DNA of 64,000 bases. Source: Kryptolebias marmoratus. Taxonomy: Eukaryota > Chordata > Actinopteri > Cyprinodontiformes > Rivulidae. The stretch's first letter is position 1. Each line of letters starts with the position of its first letter. The DNA lies in NCBI RefSeq assembly GCF_001649575.2, contig NC_051453.1:14232562-14296561 (forward strand), read 5' to 3'. The notes under the pieces are model-generated. The model was not told the origin of the DNA. It ran no database searches and saw only the letters and a program-made list of their open reading frames with translations. Below are positions 19,329-32,764 of this stretch, piece after piece. The position numbers and the translations under genes were made by a program.

Positions 19329-20745
19329 GGTTAAAAGTAAAGACACCCAGTTTTAGTTCCATTTTTATTATTATTTCTTTCTTTTTTTTTTTGTACCAGG
19401 TCTTAAATATACAACCTCAGATGAACAACACATGACATATTAAACCTTGTCGAGATTCACCAAAGATTGAGCTAAAAGACAGAAAGATTGTGAAAAATAA
19501 GTACATCCTATATTTAAAGCTTGCAGAATCACCAATTAGCAACAACAAATCGAATTGTCTTTTGTATGACTTTATTAATATCTCACATTATATATGTTGG
19601 AATTTCAGCCCGTTTTGTAAAACTTTGTTTCCGTTTCTTAAGGCTTGTGAGCGTTTGTATTGTTGTATCTCTTATAAGGGATCATCGGGACATTTCTGTT
19701 AGGTTGATATTTAGAATTGAATTGATCACTTCAACACCCTTGTTTTATTTATTTTTTAGCCATTTTGTAGTAGACTAGCTGCTTGGTTTGGGATCACTGT
19801 ACTGTTGCATGATCCAGCTTGGGCAAAGTTTCAGCTCTCTGACAGCTGGACTGTTTGTCTGTTTGGCTCCAGAGCATTTTGTTGTACCTACAGGTTCGTG
19901 ATCAAAAATGGCTGTAAGACGCCCAGGTCCTGCCTCTTAAAACCAAGCCCAGACCATCATAGCTCCACCACTGTAGTTGACAGTCGGTATAAGGCGTTCG
20001 TGCTGGTATGCTGCGTTTGGTTTTACCCAGACTCAAATGGGTATCATGACCAAACATTTTCACTTTCATCTCGTCTGTCCAAAGAGCATTGTTCCAAAAG
20101 TGTTGCGGTTTAAGATGCAACATTGCAAATCTAAGTAGTCCAGCCATGGCAGAACTTCCAAACGAGCCATACTTTTTTTTAATGATCTACTTTTGTGAAA
20201 CATTTATTATTCTAATGAATGTCTTAAGTGTCTGAGATGTGGCTCTTTTTGGTTTTCTGAGACGCCCCTTTAAGGATGAAGCAGCTCTCTTTATTGAGAA
20301 GAAACTGTTCCAAGTTGTTGCAAGATAGTCTTAATATTCTTACCAGATCGATGACCAACAATGGTTGCTTTTCGAAACATTTTGGCTGGTATTACTCCTT
20401 AGCCTTGGATTAACACACTGACAGTAAATGCTTCAGAGCAGCAAACTGCAAACGCTTCTGTTTTTCTATAAATGCTCACACTTGCTGGGACGTACTGCAT
20501 GCATCCATTTTCTTTACCCGCTTCTCCTTTCTGGGTCGCGGGGAGCCGGTGCCCATCTCAGATTATTTTTATTGTGTAAATACTGACACGGTATACTTTG
20601 TCATGTGTTGTTTTCATTCAGCTGAGGTTGTTTTACCTAATTTTCACACCTGTAAGGACCATATAAATTTAATTTATTTATTATTTCATTGTCCTGTACG
20701 CTGAAAGTTCACAACCGAAAGAGTGTGTACATCCTTTTCACCGTA
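19329..20745 (-). mobile_element. decayed Tc1-like DNA transposon
   Basis: The minus strand at about 19902-20147 reads FWNNALWTDEMKVKMFGHD followed by a garbled GGGS-like stretch. This is the Tc1-family transposase segment around the second catalytic Asp (LWTDE). Imperfect terminal repeats flank it: acaacctcagatga-acaacacatgaca at 19411-19437 mirrors the + strand text near 20598-20629. The outer ends also pair: ggttaaaag at 19329 against cttttcacc near 20742. The reading frame is broken by stops and indels, so it is dead. A fragment of another fish repeat sits inside at about 20500-20561. Confidence 0.75.
20500..20561 (+). repeat. fragment of common teleost interspersed repeat nested in Tc1-like element
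   Basis: It begins gcatccattttctttaccc and continues with a ctgggtcgcggggagc-type core, the head of a repeat very common in teleost genomes. A longer decayed relative is at 61778-61975. It replaces or interrupts the Tc1-like sequence, so it inserted later. Confidence 0.6.
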
Positions 20746-23237
20746 AATGTAAATTCTGGGGTGGTGCTGTAGTACAACTATCAATCCTTTTGCACCTTAT
20801 TTGGGAAGAGGCAGGTTATGTATGCACTTTGTTACAGGAGAGGGCACTTTCGACTACAAAACGGGTACTTTAAAACAAATCGGTTGCAACTGAGATCAGT
20901 TCTTTTTTTCGCAGTCCATTGTGGTTAATTTTAGTTCCTTAGTCAGGTTTTTATAACGGATCTCGACAGAGAAAAAAAAAGCGTCACATTAGAAATCCAG
21001 CAAGTTCAGATGCACGCGTTAGGGTTGGTGATTTTTTAAAAGATGATTCCATGCAACTGAATGCACTTGAAGCTAGTTGTTAGAGATTGTCTTTATGTCT
21101 TAATATAAAATCCGTGGACAGAAGGAGAAGATAAACGCAGAAGAAAGGGCACTTTAAGTGTTTGTATATTTGTAGTTTTTATTTTCTGTTTCACTTGGGG
21201 AGATGTTTCTTTCCCAGAGTGCACAAGCATGTACTGCTGGCTGGCAGGCTGGAAGGTCTCAGGACAAACATTTGTGTCTACCCCATCTGTTTGCTAGTTA
21301 TTCTTCTAACTACATGAGGTCTCACAGGAACCACGGGGGACAACGGGCCCACGGTACCACAGAAGCAAAAATGTCATAGTGCAAAACAACATGTTGGACA
21401 GTTGCTTGCTCGTTTCACAGCTCTCCTGGTACAGGTTTTATAGCTCTTGTTTACCCTCACTGGTCATTGCCAGGGGCTGTCTAAGTCTTAAGAGTTTTTG
21501 TGTCCATTTTCCCTTCGCTCGTACAATATTGCACAGTTCGGCTCCTGTTTTCAGAGCTGGGTAATCTAGTGTCTGTCTGGTGTGTGATCTCCATTTGTTG
21601 TGGTACTTGGCATGGACTGCTCTAACCCACTTTGTCTTAATGTGGCAGAACCTTTACCTGACAAGACCTGTGAGCCATCTTAATCTAGACTTTCCCAAAT
21701 GTGTTTTTTTTTTTTTTTTAATTTTAATAACCAAAGCTTTCTGTTCTCTATCTTCGTCCTCTGCAAGACTGGAGATATAGAAAATATGTCAATGATTTAT
21801 CCCGTCTGGACTCCGTGACTAAGCCACAGATGCCCTCGTCTTGCATATGCAGAAATATGTTTAAAAATCAGACACATTTTTGCTTGAGTTCACTTCCTCT
21901 CATTCTTTTGTGAAAAACAGAATCAAAGATTTAAAGATGTATAGCTTTTTTTTTTTTTTTTTCGTTGTTTTACTTAAAATAACTTGTGCTGCAGCTGTTT
22001 TTAATTTCCTAACAATTCCACATGGCTGTACATTTGTGTGTTTGCTAGCGTGCGTGTTTTTTTTTGTTTTTTTTTTAGGTCACGGTTTTTGGGATGCTGT
22101 GCCACGAGGGTAGGGTATAAAAGGGTGCTTGGGTGGGGTTACGGATAAAAAAAACGCCTAAAAGCACTGGAAATGGTGCTTTAGCTGAGAGAGCAACGTT
22201 TGCACTAATGTTAAATGTCCTCATCCTGCTTATGGGAGAGGAGACCTCAGAAAGGCCGGCGAGTTTCTACGAGCACAGAGCAGTGTGGTCAGTACTCAAT
22301 GGTCTCACAAAGAGTCCATTCAACCCCTCCTTAGAGATAATCATGTACAGAATATTCAGAAATATACAGACTTCCAGCATTAACAAATACCAAAGCAGAA
22401 AAAAAAGGCTTTCATTCTCATCACTGGGCATTTTAAGCTCCTGATCTTATGTTGGATTAACAGTTTTTATTATTTATTCTGAAAGGCTCTTGAAAAGAGA
22501 TTCTCAGCACGACGATGGATGAAAACTAATATTTTTTTACACATGTATATTAGAATATCTTAAAAATGACTTTCAGACGAGCAGCGAGGTTCGCCTGAGA
22601 CCACTTGAAACATTTTAATTGTTCCGGATCAGAAAGCTCGAAGAGGACATAGATGCTGTTTCTGATTCTTCTTAAAATTAGAAATGAGATTTTTATCGCG
22701 TGTTCTGTTACACGATTCATAATCAACGATTAAGCATTCTGAACGCTGTTTTTTGTTTTTTTTTTCTTTCTTTCTTTTTGAGTCTAAATCTCTGCTGAAT
22801 TGGGCAATTTTGAAATGATCTGAAATGGAAAGTGACTGTGGCCTTGTCCGGGTATAGCGTTAAGCTTGTGCTGTATGTTTCCAGGTTGTCGCGTATTGTG
22901 CAGTGTGGGGCTGAGGTTCCCTCTCCCTCAGTGGAAAGTTCAGCGTAAAGAGCCACAGTGTGCCTTATAGGGATTTTGTTGTTGTTAAGTTATTTTTACC
23001 TGACAGACGTTAATTGCCACATTTTTGACAAAACAAAAACTAATTCGGAGTAATCGGTTTGAGCTTTACATTAACAAATTCATGTAAAACGTTTTTCCTT
23101 TTTTTTGTAGCTGCTGGTTCAGAGCTTTGTCTCGGTCAGCCTCCTTGGCTCCACCACTGATGTGTCTCTAGCCTCAGCCCCAGACCAAGGTTACTTTGAC
23201 ACAGGCTACAGTCTCCAAACTTCACTTCAAGTGATTT

Positions 23238-23239
<2 letters not shown>

Positions 23240-23293
<54 letters not shown>
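23240..23293. repeat. (TA)n microsatellite
   Basis: About 26 perfect TA units. Confidence 0.97.
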
Positions 23294-23298
<5 letters not shown>

Positions 23299-24835
23299 CA
23301 AAACTGACCTCGAGATGTAATTCTTCTTGTGCTATTATCAAAGATTCTTGCTACATCTATCTGAGAAGGCCACAGAAACAAAGACTGAGATAATGGGGAG
23401 TGTAAATATTCAAACCTAAGCAGGGCAGGGCGACTGTTATAAAGGACTGCGGAAAAGGGACTGGTTGCTTTGCTTCGTCATCGTGCTGCACACCTGATTT
23501 TCGCATGTTTTCCATCAGGCTGTTGGTGCTCGGCATGCTGAGCGCAGCATATGCAGTACGGCGCTATGCTCAGCGTGGCTCTGGCACTTGCACAGACAGC
23601 TCCGGGTCCTTCAGAGGCAGGCTTCTGTCTGTTGGCTGCTCTCAGCCAAGTGGGGACAGTTTGCACTTGGAGTCTCTCAGTCTCTGGGGATGCAAAGGTT
23701 GGCATAAAGGGAGGGGAGGCTGACTTTTGTTTTTTGTTTTTTTTAGCGATGAGTTTCTAAAGCCTAAGTGATTGTCTGTTTGCTGAACAATCATCTCAGT
23801 GTTGGTTCGCCAAACTAAGACTTATATGGCCACGATAATAAAAAAAAAACAGAGGTTACCATAGATCGGTTTGAGGAAATGCAGCAAAAAAAGACTGTTG
23901 CTGATCTTTATTTTGTTTTTATGTAAGCACTACTCAGGTGGAAAATACACTGCTATGCATTGGGTTTCATTATCTGCTCGGTTTGTTTAATTTGTCGTTG
24001 TGTCTCTGTATTTCCCTGCCTTTTTCATAACTTTGTTTTTTTTTTTTTTTTTTACATAACTGCTTCCCCTCAAAGACAAACGCATCAACACTTCTTTTGC
24101 TGTGACATGTTTGTGACCAACCTTTTTCTCCGGTTAATTCTGATCCATATAACTGTTTGTTGAAGTAAAAGAAGCCACATGGGAGTAAACTGTATTATTC
24201 CAACTGCACCATTTTGTTAACAAAAAAAAGGGTGGGTAAGCACATGGGAGAAGGGGTTGCATGGTCTCTTCTTTTCTTTTTCTTTTTTTATTTTGTTCTC
24301 CAATTGCTCTCCCTCTCTCTGGAGTCAGAGTTTCCATCTTTGCTGCCGACTGGCCTTTGATCAGAGATCACACACCGTCGCAGGGGAATCAACGAGAGGG
24401 AGAGGATGGAGAAGGGAACGGATGAGCTGTGGAGGATTAGGCTCAGTTTGTTGTCACCTCAGCCAGTTTTAGGATACATTCCATGATTTCATACTGTGAG
24501 TCCTGCTCTGGAGTTACTTGGCAGGTGTAAAGGATGTGAGACTGAGGCGACAAGAGGAAATGTTTGACATTTCGGTTTGTCTGTCTGGCCTCGCCGTCCT
24601 GTAACAGACAGACATGTAGAGAGACAGTTTAAAAGGCCCTCTCTGTAGCGCTTTCAAACTGCCTTTTTTTAAAAATTTGATTTGATTTTTTTTTTCTCTC
24701 AGCTTCTGCGATTGTAAACAAAAGCACTTTGCAAAAAAGGCCATTTTGAATTGTGTGTGCTTTTATTTTATGTTTATCACTACTTTTGTTTCTGTCATTT
24801 TTTTTTTTCAGTACAGATGATTATTTAAATGCAAA

Positions 24836-24936
<101 letters not shown>

Positions 24937-26182
24937 GAAAACAAGAAAAGAAAAACTTGAATATTTGGTATTTACATCGAAGGTGGTTCAAGCTGCCACT
25001 TCATTTGAACATAAGCGAACACTTCTCCGTCGTTCATCCTTCATGACTGTTATGCAGCATTTTTAGTCCCACGGTCTTGAGGTGGGGGCACCACAGGTCA
25101 GACCCCCACCCACCTGCTCTCTGCTCACTGTCTCAGATCTTGTTAGCGAGAGCGAGAGAGAGAGAGAGGAAAAAGAACAGGTCATTTGATGGAGACACTT
25201 TTTCTCGATGGAGAAACCTGCGCAACAGTTGCAAAGCTGTCTGAGGAGGCTGACTGTGCTGAATGTTAAACATGCAGTGTTACATCCGCTGCAGAGTCGC
25301 TCTGCATCAACACTGCCTCTCTGTCTGCGAGGGGAAAGGCTGGATCTGGTCTCCATATAGAGCTTAAACCATTACAAAGTAACCATAGCTTACAAATCAG
25401 CACAGAAATGCTTTTTTTTATTTCGTTTTTTTTTTTTTTGTTTTTGGCCTAATGTCCATGACAATTAAATTACTGCAGTAAAGTGGAAGAATAATATTGA
25501 TCATTATAAGCACTCAATAGCTTAATAAATGGTTTAACTTGGGAGAGAAGAAGTAGGCTACTATTTATAGTTTAAGTTGGAACTGTGATCAATACAAGTC
25601 TTTACAGAGCTTTTTGTTTTTTTTTTTCCTTTTTTGTGAACATTTTAAAGTGGCAGGACATGATCCACTTCTCTGATCCAAACATTTAAATCTACCGAAT
25701 CACTTAAGGCAGGAAACATTTGTGCTTTTTTTTTTGTTGCTGTTACTAATCTGACCACACCCCACTCTGTGTTTCACAAGTGTATCCCAAAGGCAGAATA
25801 CCTGCTCACTCAGTGAAGGGCCACATGTAACATACTGTAAATTGTTCTTTTTAACCTACAGAGGGCAGCAGAATGTTTTCCCCTTTTTGTGATTCACTGC
25901 TTTGTTGTTCCTTGTTTTTGGTCTTTTGCATCGAGATTCATCTGTCCATATCTGTCGGAAGCTGCAGGAGGTATGTTTGTGATTCCTGTTTTAAGAGAAT
26001 TTGCACTTTTTGGCAACGAAAAGAAAGAGTATTGTATATGAGACCACTAAATCCACACAGTCTAAATCATGTAATTCCATTTTGTGTCCTCTTTTTTTTT
26101 TTTTAATTTTGTTCTTTTTTTTAATATATCCAAAAACATTCTGGCATCTGGTTGTCTGGTTTAAAGAATATAAAATCTTTCT

Positions 26183-26230
26183 ATTAAAAACAATGGTTGC
26201 AAAGATTTTGTGTGAACTTTTGTCTTTTTA
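26183..26230 (+). terminator. zbtb7a: candidate distal polyadenylation site of zbtb7a
   Basis: attaaa at about 26183 is followed by a T/GT-rich downstream element (ttttgtgtgaacttttgtc). This matches a vertebrate poly(A) signal with its downstream element. It is an inference only. Confidence 0.35.
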
Positions 26231-26539
26231 CACGTAATACTGTAGGTGTTAACTGTACTTAGAAATGTGCAGCAATTATAGTAATTTTACCTATTTATTT
26301 CACTCATTCAGCTTTACAAATGACCATTAAGCCAAAGACACAAAAATGTAAAATAATTATGTAAACTTCCTACTTTTTTAATCAGTCAATGAATCATATA
26401 CGGCCAGGCTTTCATAAACATTCATCCATAAAGGAAGCTCGGATACCAAATAAACTGCAAACAGTATGATAAATCTTAAATAATATTATTCTTGACTTCA
26501 TAACATTTTATTTTTTTTCCTTACAAAGATTCTTAAATT

Positions 26540-27225
26540 GATTAATAAACCATTTACTGTCATCCATAAATTGACTCCATGTACTGAAATACACATCTGC
26601 TTTAGTGCAATTTGAGTGAATTATTATATTTTATGTGAGGTTTACAGTAAGGTTTATGATCTAAAATAACTCCTAGAGATTTAACTTCATAGACTTTTCA
26701 GCTGAGATTCCATTTATGGATATTGTGATTAATTTTCATGTTACCAAAAATCCTACATTTTGTTTTATTCCAGTTTATGATATATTTTCATTAAACCACT
26801 TCTTCATTTTAAACATCTAACAGACTGTACTTCCTGTAAACATTTCTAAATCATTCCTAGAAGAAAAAAATAATAATCTGCAGACACAAAACACTGTAGC
26901 ATGCTAGACACTTCACCAATGTCAGTAATGTATACAAAAAAAAAAAGTTTAGGACTTACCACAGATCCTTGAGGGACTCCACATTTAATTTTCATTTTCA
27001 AACTGTACAAATTGCTTATCCCAGAAACGTGTAATTTGGAGGGTAACAAATGATGTTTTTAAACCAACAAACAGCCCTGATGTGTGCTGTTTTCTTTCTG
27101 TAACTTCTTCAGTTAACTCAATTAATACAAAATATGTAGCTATATTTGCTCTAAATCCATACTGACACTCAGCGTAGTGTAACGCTGTGAATGGCTGTGT
27201 AAAATAAACTAGAATGTACATTTAA
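26540..27225 (-). mobile_element. decayed non-LTR retrotransposon (LINE) reverse transcriptase fragment
   Basis: Minus-strand reading gives, in order, QYGFRANIATYFVLIELTEE (27180-27110 region), then CGVPQGSVVSPKLFFFVYIT around 26980-26930. A further frame at 26830-26560 reads like KWFNEN and GVILDHKPYCKPHIKY. These correspond to fish L2/CR1-type RT motifs (GFR-ST-ALIEL, GVPQGS-LGP-LF--YIND, FLGVIID-K--WK-HI). The catalytic YADD-type motif is degraded (FVSADYY). Frameshifts and stops show it is dead. The exact clade is uncertain. Confidence 0.75.
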
Positions 27226-29039
27226 GAGTGGGCAAACTAGCAAAACACATTGTATTTCAGCTAAATCGACATCTGTTGTCAACGCCTCATGAATTGGATC
27301 AGCTTGACGAAGGCATGAAATCCTTCAGAGCGGCATTGTCACGATGTAGGATTAGATTATATTGGCACATTTATGATAATTAGTGCTGATCAAAATGCCA
27401 TCACCAATGAAAACAGTTCTCCTAATTGTCCAGAGGGTGGCAGTGTTACTCCTGCTATCATGGGGACACAGAGAGCCCCTCTCTCGTTCACTCATTCATC
27501 CCATCTCCAAAGCTAACAGCATATAATGTGTGGATGAATGTTTACACACAGACCACAGCATTTAATTTAGCATTTATCACACCGGCAGCGCTATGTGTGA
27601 TACAAGCAGCAGATTCATTTAGAATTTCTTTTTTTTTGTGTGTGTTTTTGCCTGGCGCACATCAAGAGAGCTAGTTTCATTGTCAAAACCTGACTGTTTT
27701 GAGGTGAGGTTACCTTTTCTGCTCAGCGTCTGTTCAGTAGAAGATGTCCAGAGGCCGACTACAACTACGGGCTTGTCACCCTGTCTTCCTGTTTGTCTCG
27801 GCCCGCTCCCTCGAGGCGATCTAGCAGGGTGACAGAGGTCACAGAACAGCTCATTAACCCCACCCTAACAGCCCACACATTGCTGCAGTCCTCAGGCTCT
27901 GACTGCACACACACAGACACACACACAACCCAAGCTCCTCTAATAGTAGTTAAGTAGACTTGAGCCAACTGTGTCAGCTTTCAGGGATGCAGCATGACAA
28001 ATGCGTATGTCTTGCACGTATTGCCAGTCCTAATTAATGAAAAGTGTCTGAGTTTAAATTTTCTGTCTGAAAATTGATCATTTGCCTCCCTTTTTTTTTC
28101 AAACTTTGTATGGGACAAATTGACACACAGTTAATGAGGTTTTATCAAGCCACGATTAAACCCGTTGTCCAAAAGTCTCAAGGCTACAGGTCATTAAATG
28201 TCATGTTTGTGAGGTATCTAAACACACAGCAGGGTATGGTGTTATGTTTTTTTTCCATGTTCAGACACATTGTTACAGACAAAACATATTGGATAAGAGG
28301 AGCAGCAGCACTTCAGGGGCCAGGAGATGCCTGGGAGCTGTTGTCTGGCGTCTCTTGTGATAATATTCTCTCCGTCTGAGGATACAAGCTTGCACAGAAA
28401 TGTGTGTGCACGTGTGTGACTGTTTTTGTTTACATGTTCGCCTGCACGCTTATGTGCAAATCTGTTGTTTTAGAATCCTTTTTGTTGTTGTTGTTTCGTG
28501 GATTATTAGCGTGCATGCGAAGCAAGCTCACTGCAGCCCTGCGAGTGAGTGCTCGGAGAAAACCTCATTTTCTCCACAACATACCCCCCTTCTGGGATGT
28601 AAAATGCCCCCTTTCCTTTTGCGCACACCGTGGGACATGAGTTTCATCCAAACTAGCCGCCGTGAGCGAGCTCTGCGGTATAGATTTCCAGTTTCTCTCG
28701 GGGTATGTTTTGTCCTGATCGTGTGTCCAAATTGCTCAATATGACAATAATTAGGGAGAGCGAAAGACATGTGTTCTTTCTTATGCTGATAGGGGACGTT
28801 GAACTTTAACCTGTGCACCCCTGAAAGCCACCTTCACCACCACACCCATGCAATACACCCCTCCTCCTCAACACACACATACACACACACACACACACAG
28901 TTCTCACTCTGTCCAGCTCCCATCAGGAAACACTGAGGCCATTTGGGGAGGGTGGGGTGGGAGGGGGGTTGGACAGGCTCGGAGCTTTGCCTCTGGCCGT
29001 CTCTCCTCCTCCCCAGAGAACAGAGGACTGAGGTGCCTT

Positions 29040-29170
29040 TAAACCACTGCGGCAAAAACCCGACCAAAACCCTGCAGTCATTAATATGCAAAAATGCAAA
29101 TGAGGAGGTAATTAAGAGCTGGAGCTCTCTGGAGGCTCTTTGATTGCTAATGAATTCTAATCTGCAAAGA
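29040..29170. promoter_or_regulatory. putative conserved enhancer with cattaatatgca and octamer
   Basis: Contains cattaatatgca (29079-29090), the exact octamer atgcaaat (29094-29101), then ggtaattaag and gctaatgaattctaat homeobox-like words. Dense AT-core motifs in non-repetitive sequence are typical of vertebrate conserved non-coding elements. Conservation cannot be tested here. Confidence 0.4.
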
Positions 29171-30899
29171 AAAGGGGGGGAGGGGAGGGGGAAAAAGGAG
29201 ATGAAAGAAGGAGAGAAAACAACAACAATAAAAAAGAGAGGCTTCAATACAAATTTTGTTCACAATCATAAGTTTTCTTTATGCCAGATTTGTTTTTCTT
29301 TTTTGTTGTTTTTTGTTTTTTGGGGATTCATGTGGTGCAATATCTAAATTGTCAGACAAGTCAAACAGATTTAGCTCCAGATTATTTCGGGAAGTCTGAA
29401 CGCGTCCTTCAAGGCGCTCTGTCAAGACACGGGTGTCTCGTGCCGTTTCTCCCCGGTAAACATCAATTAGAAGGAGATTATACAGATAATGCGGATATCA
29501 ATAGACAGGAAGTGTGTTTGCAGTGGACAAAGTGAAGTAAGTGTGCAGAAACAGCTAATTAGAGGAGGACATGACAGCCAGGCAGACACTTCTGACCGGC
29601 GGCTATCGAAGAAAGTAGAAGGTCAGATAGTCCAACAGAGTGTTCTTTGAGCTGCAAACAGCAGCTGGGAGCTGAAGTAAAGGAGATGTCATTTCATCAC
29701 TTTTGTGAGCAATAACACATCCCCACTTCCACTCTAACTCGTTCACCCTCTCACTCACGCACACACACACACACACACACACTCAGCACACTGCTGTTAT
29801 TGTTGTTGCAGTGCTCCCACGACACCAACAATCTCCGCTTCCCTCCCCCCACATGAGCTAACATCTATCTCCCTTTCACTCCCTCTCCTCTCCCTCCTGT
29901 CCTGGGCAGCCCTGACATGCCCACTTCAGTTGATTTAGAGTCAATTCAGCCTCTGATCTGATTGTTATCATGTGACTTTTTGCACACCTTCCTCTCCATA
30001 CATACAGCTACTGTATCATTTTCAGAGTGGGGCTTTCGTTTTGAATTATAGCCCCGCTCCTCCTCTTTTTCTTTTTCTTTTTAAGACTTTTTTTTCCTGT
30101 TTGCTTGATCTCCATATCATAATCCTTTTCATCTCTTGAACCCTTCCTCAAAAATCAAACACCTCTATGAGTCCCCCCCCCTCCCCCTCGCTCAGTCACT
30201 GAGTCTTTCTGTTGTCCAGCTTTGTAAACAGGAAGCCGGTGTTTTGTTCCCCGTACCTGAAGCGTGGGTGGCTTACCAGGGGTGCCCATACAACTGCACA
30301 ATAATGGGAATCCAAGATGGTTGGGAGGGGCCCCATAAAATCACCAGAGAGAACAGAGGAAGGCAGGAAAGCTATTGTCAAATGAGAGCAGACAGAAGCC
30401 AAAAAAACATTGTTGATTCAGTTTTTCCTTCAGTAAATAGATTGTTGATTTGCTTTTGTGTTTGTCTGTCTGTATTGGATCCTGTCTAGAGCTGCATGTG
30501 GTGTATGGGAGGGAGGGATTAATGTCAGGGACAATCCCTCAAACTCATTTTCTTTCTAACTGTGGAGCTTGGTGGGAATTAAAGTTTGAGGATAAGGGAG
30601 AAGGACACTGCTTTCCCCCCACCACCCTACTGACAATAGTCTCTTTATGTGTCGGGAGCGAAATCTGGGTTTATTGTGTTCCTCGTTTGAATTCAGAAAG
30701 ATTTGCTGTTCTAACTTGTTCCAAAACAAGTGGTCTGTTTCACTTAGGTCGTCCAACTATCTCTGAACGGGGGGCAGCGTAACCTTGTGGATTGTTGCCC
30801 TGTTTAAATCACCCTCCCCACACACCTCGCAGTTGTTTAACATGTTGGGAAGTCTGTGTGAGTTTGGGTGTTTTTCTGCCAGGCGGGCTGTAATAAGGG

Positions 30900-31250
30900 G
30901 AAGGAGCTTGACGGGAGTCAGTTTATCATGAGCACAGAGAGAGCACAACAGATAGATTCCCCCTGTCTCCTCCCCTTCAGCACAGATAGACTCGGAGCAT
31001 GGGCACTCAGCCAACACAATCAATCTATCCGCTCCTACCCCCAGTCTCTAACTCTTATTGGAGGACGGCTTCCAAAAGGGGCAAGAAAGCATGAATCATA
31101 GCCCAGCCATGAGGAGCTTTTATGCTCCCAAGTTCGTGCATTGTAGCTCAAAATCAGCCCCCATTAATTGTATTCTGCGAGACGACTGTTTGCAGCTCTG
31201 TAACAAAGTTGGAGCATTTAGGAGGCGGAGAGGGATTGTTGATCTTGGCC
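30900..31250. promoter_or_regulatory. putative enhancer with GATA-motif cluster
   Basis: Within about 110 bp there are ttatca (about 30923), agatag (30950 and 30984) and ctatcc (31025), four GATA-type words. Balanced, non-repetitive sequence follows to 31250. GATA sites would fit a blood-cell enhancer near tcf3 or zbtb7a; this is inference. Confidence 0.3.
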
Positions 31251-31559
31251 TAGTTTTCTTGTCTGATCAGAAACCTGTGCACCTCTGCCCTTCCCCCACC
31301 CAAACCTAAGCCTCTACTATTACAAGCTGAGAGGGGCTCAGTGTGGAGTGAGGTGAGCAGCTTGCCTCACCGCCGAGCTCTCTCCGCCGCCTATATGGTA
31401 CGTTTACAGGCTTATTCTTATGGGTGATATAACCCGGTGATGTGGTTTGGCTCCTACATCAGCTATGAGACTGCTGTTTGAGCGGAGGTTAACGCAGCCA
31501 CATGATTCCATGCTTATGCTGCAGGATCCCACTTTGTTTGTGCTCTGCAAAGCATTGTA

Positions 31560-31800
31560 GATTAAAAGAAGAAAAAAAAAGATCCAAAGAGGCTTAAATA
31601 ATTAGCACACATTATTACAGATTATTACAGGCTGTTGTTTCTTGTGAGAATTTATGTTATTCCAACTACGTAGACAGAATACTTCATTAATATGCACAAA
31701 TATATGACCGATTAGCACCAATGTGCCAAACATATGCTAATTTTCAGTGTGCATCTGTCGTTAATTAAAGACATGAAGCTGGAAATGGCTCGAAGGAATC
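31560..31800. promoter_or_regulatory. putative conserved enhancer with cattaatatgca
   Basis: Contains cattaatatgca at 31685-31696, identical to the copies at 29079 and 44479. It also has a tandem attattacag (31611-31630), gattagcacc, atatgctaat and gttaattaaag words. Confidence 0.35.
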
Positions 31801-32764
31801 AACGAGGGTCTGTATGACACCATCCCATCCCGTTCCGCCTTCAACTGTCCAAGCGAATGAGATTAAAACAACACGTATTTGTCTTCCAGTACAATGTTGT
31901 GGAAAACTAGTGTAAACCTTTGCTTTCTTTAGCTGTCATTTCTGTCGTGCAGTCATGTTGGACGCACTCTGTCCTCACCGGGGTGAATTTTCTCAGTCTA
32001 TATGTTTTTTCCAGTTCTTTTTTTTTTCCTTTGCAAGCTGCCCCCCGCTCCTCCCCACCACCACTCTTCAGACTGGCTGCCCTTGTACATGCTCTCCATG
32101 TCAGACCCAGCTGTTACTACAAACTACTTGGAGGGCTTACAAGCCTAATAGCAAATCCTGACAACAGCACCACTTTTCCCTCAACGTCAATGGTAAAAAA
32201 AAAAGAAAAAAAAAAAGAGAAAAAGGCAAGAATATATGAAAGACTTTCTGTGACTCCGCCGTAAATTTATTTCCCCCCCAAACAGATGTTCCCGGCTCTT
32301 AAAATGTCATCCACTGGTAAAAGATTCCCAGATAAAAGGATTCCAAACAGGTGTTAATATCTCGGGATGCCTGTTTGTTCGTCACTGTGATCATTTTCTG
32401 TTCCTAAACTGTTTTAATTTTATTTATTTTCTTTTATCTGCATGTCTGCGAGTGTCTTACCTGTGTGTGCAATGTGTGCAACCAAATGTGAATGTGTGCT
32501 TGGCATGTTTGTGAAGGTATTTATGGCCCATATGTGCATTCGTTCCAAGCTGTAACCCCATTACATTCCTAAGTCGGTCTACAAAACTAATTAATGTTTT
32601 GTGCCGAGGCTTTTCTTTACCCTATGGGACACACGATGGATTATTTACCTATATGTCCTATTGGATGCAAATCTTCCTCCTCATCACTTGTTTAAATAGA
32701 TGCTTTTAGGCTCTAGATGACATTAAGAAGGTGTGTAGGACTTCTATTCGTCCCGTCTTATTTT

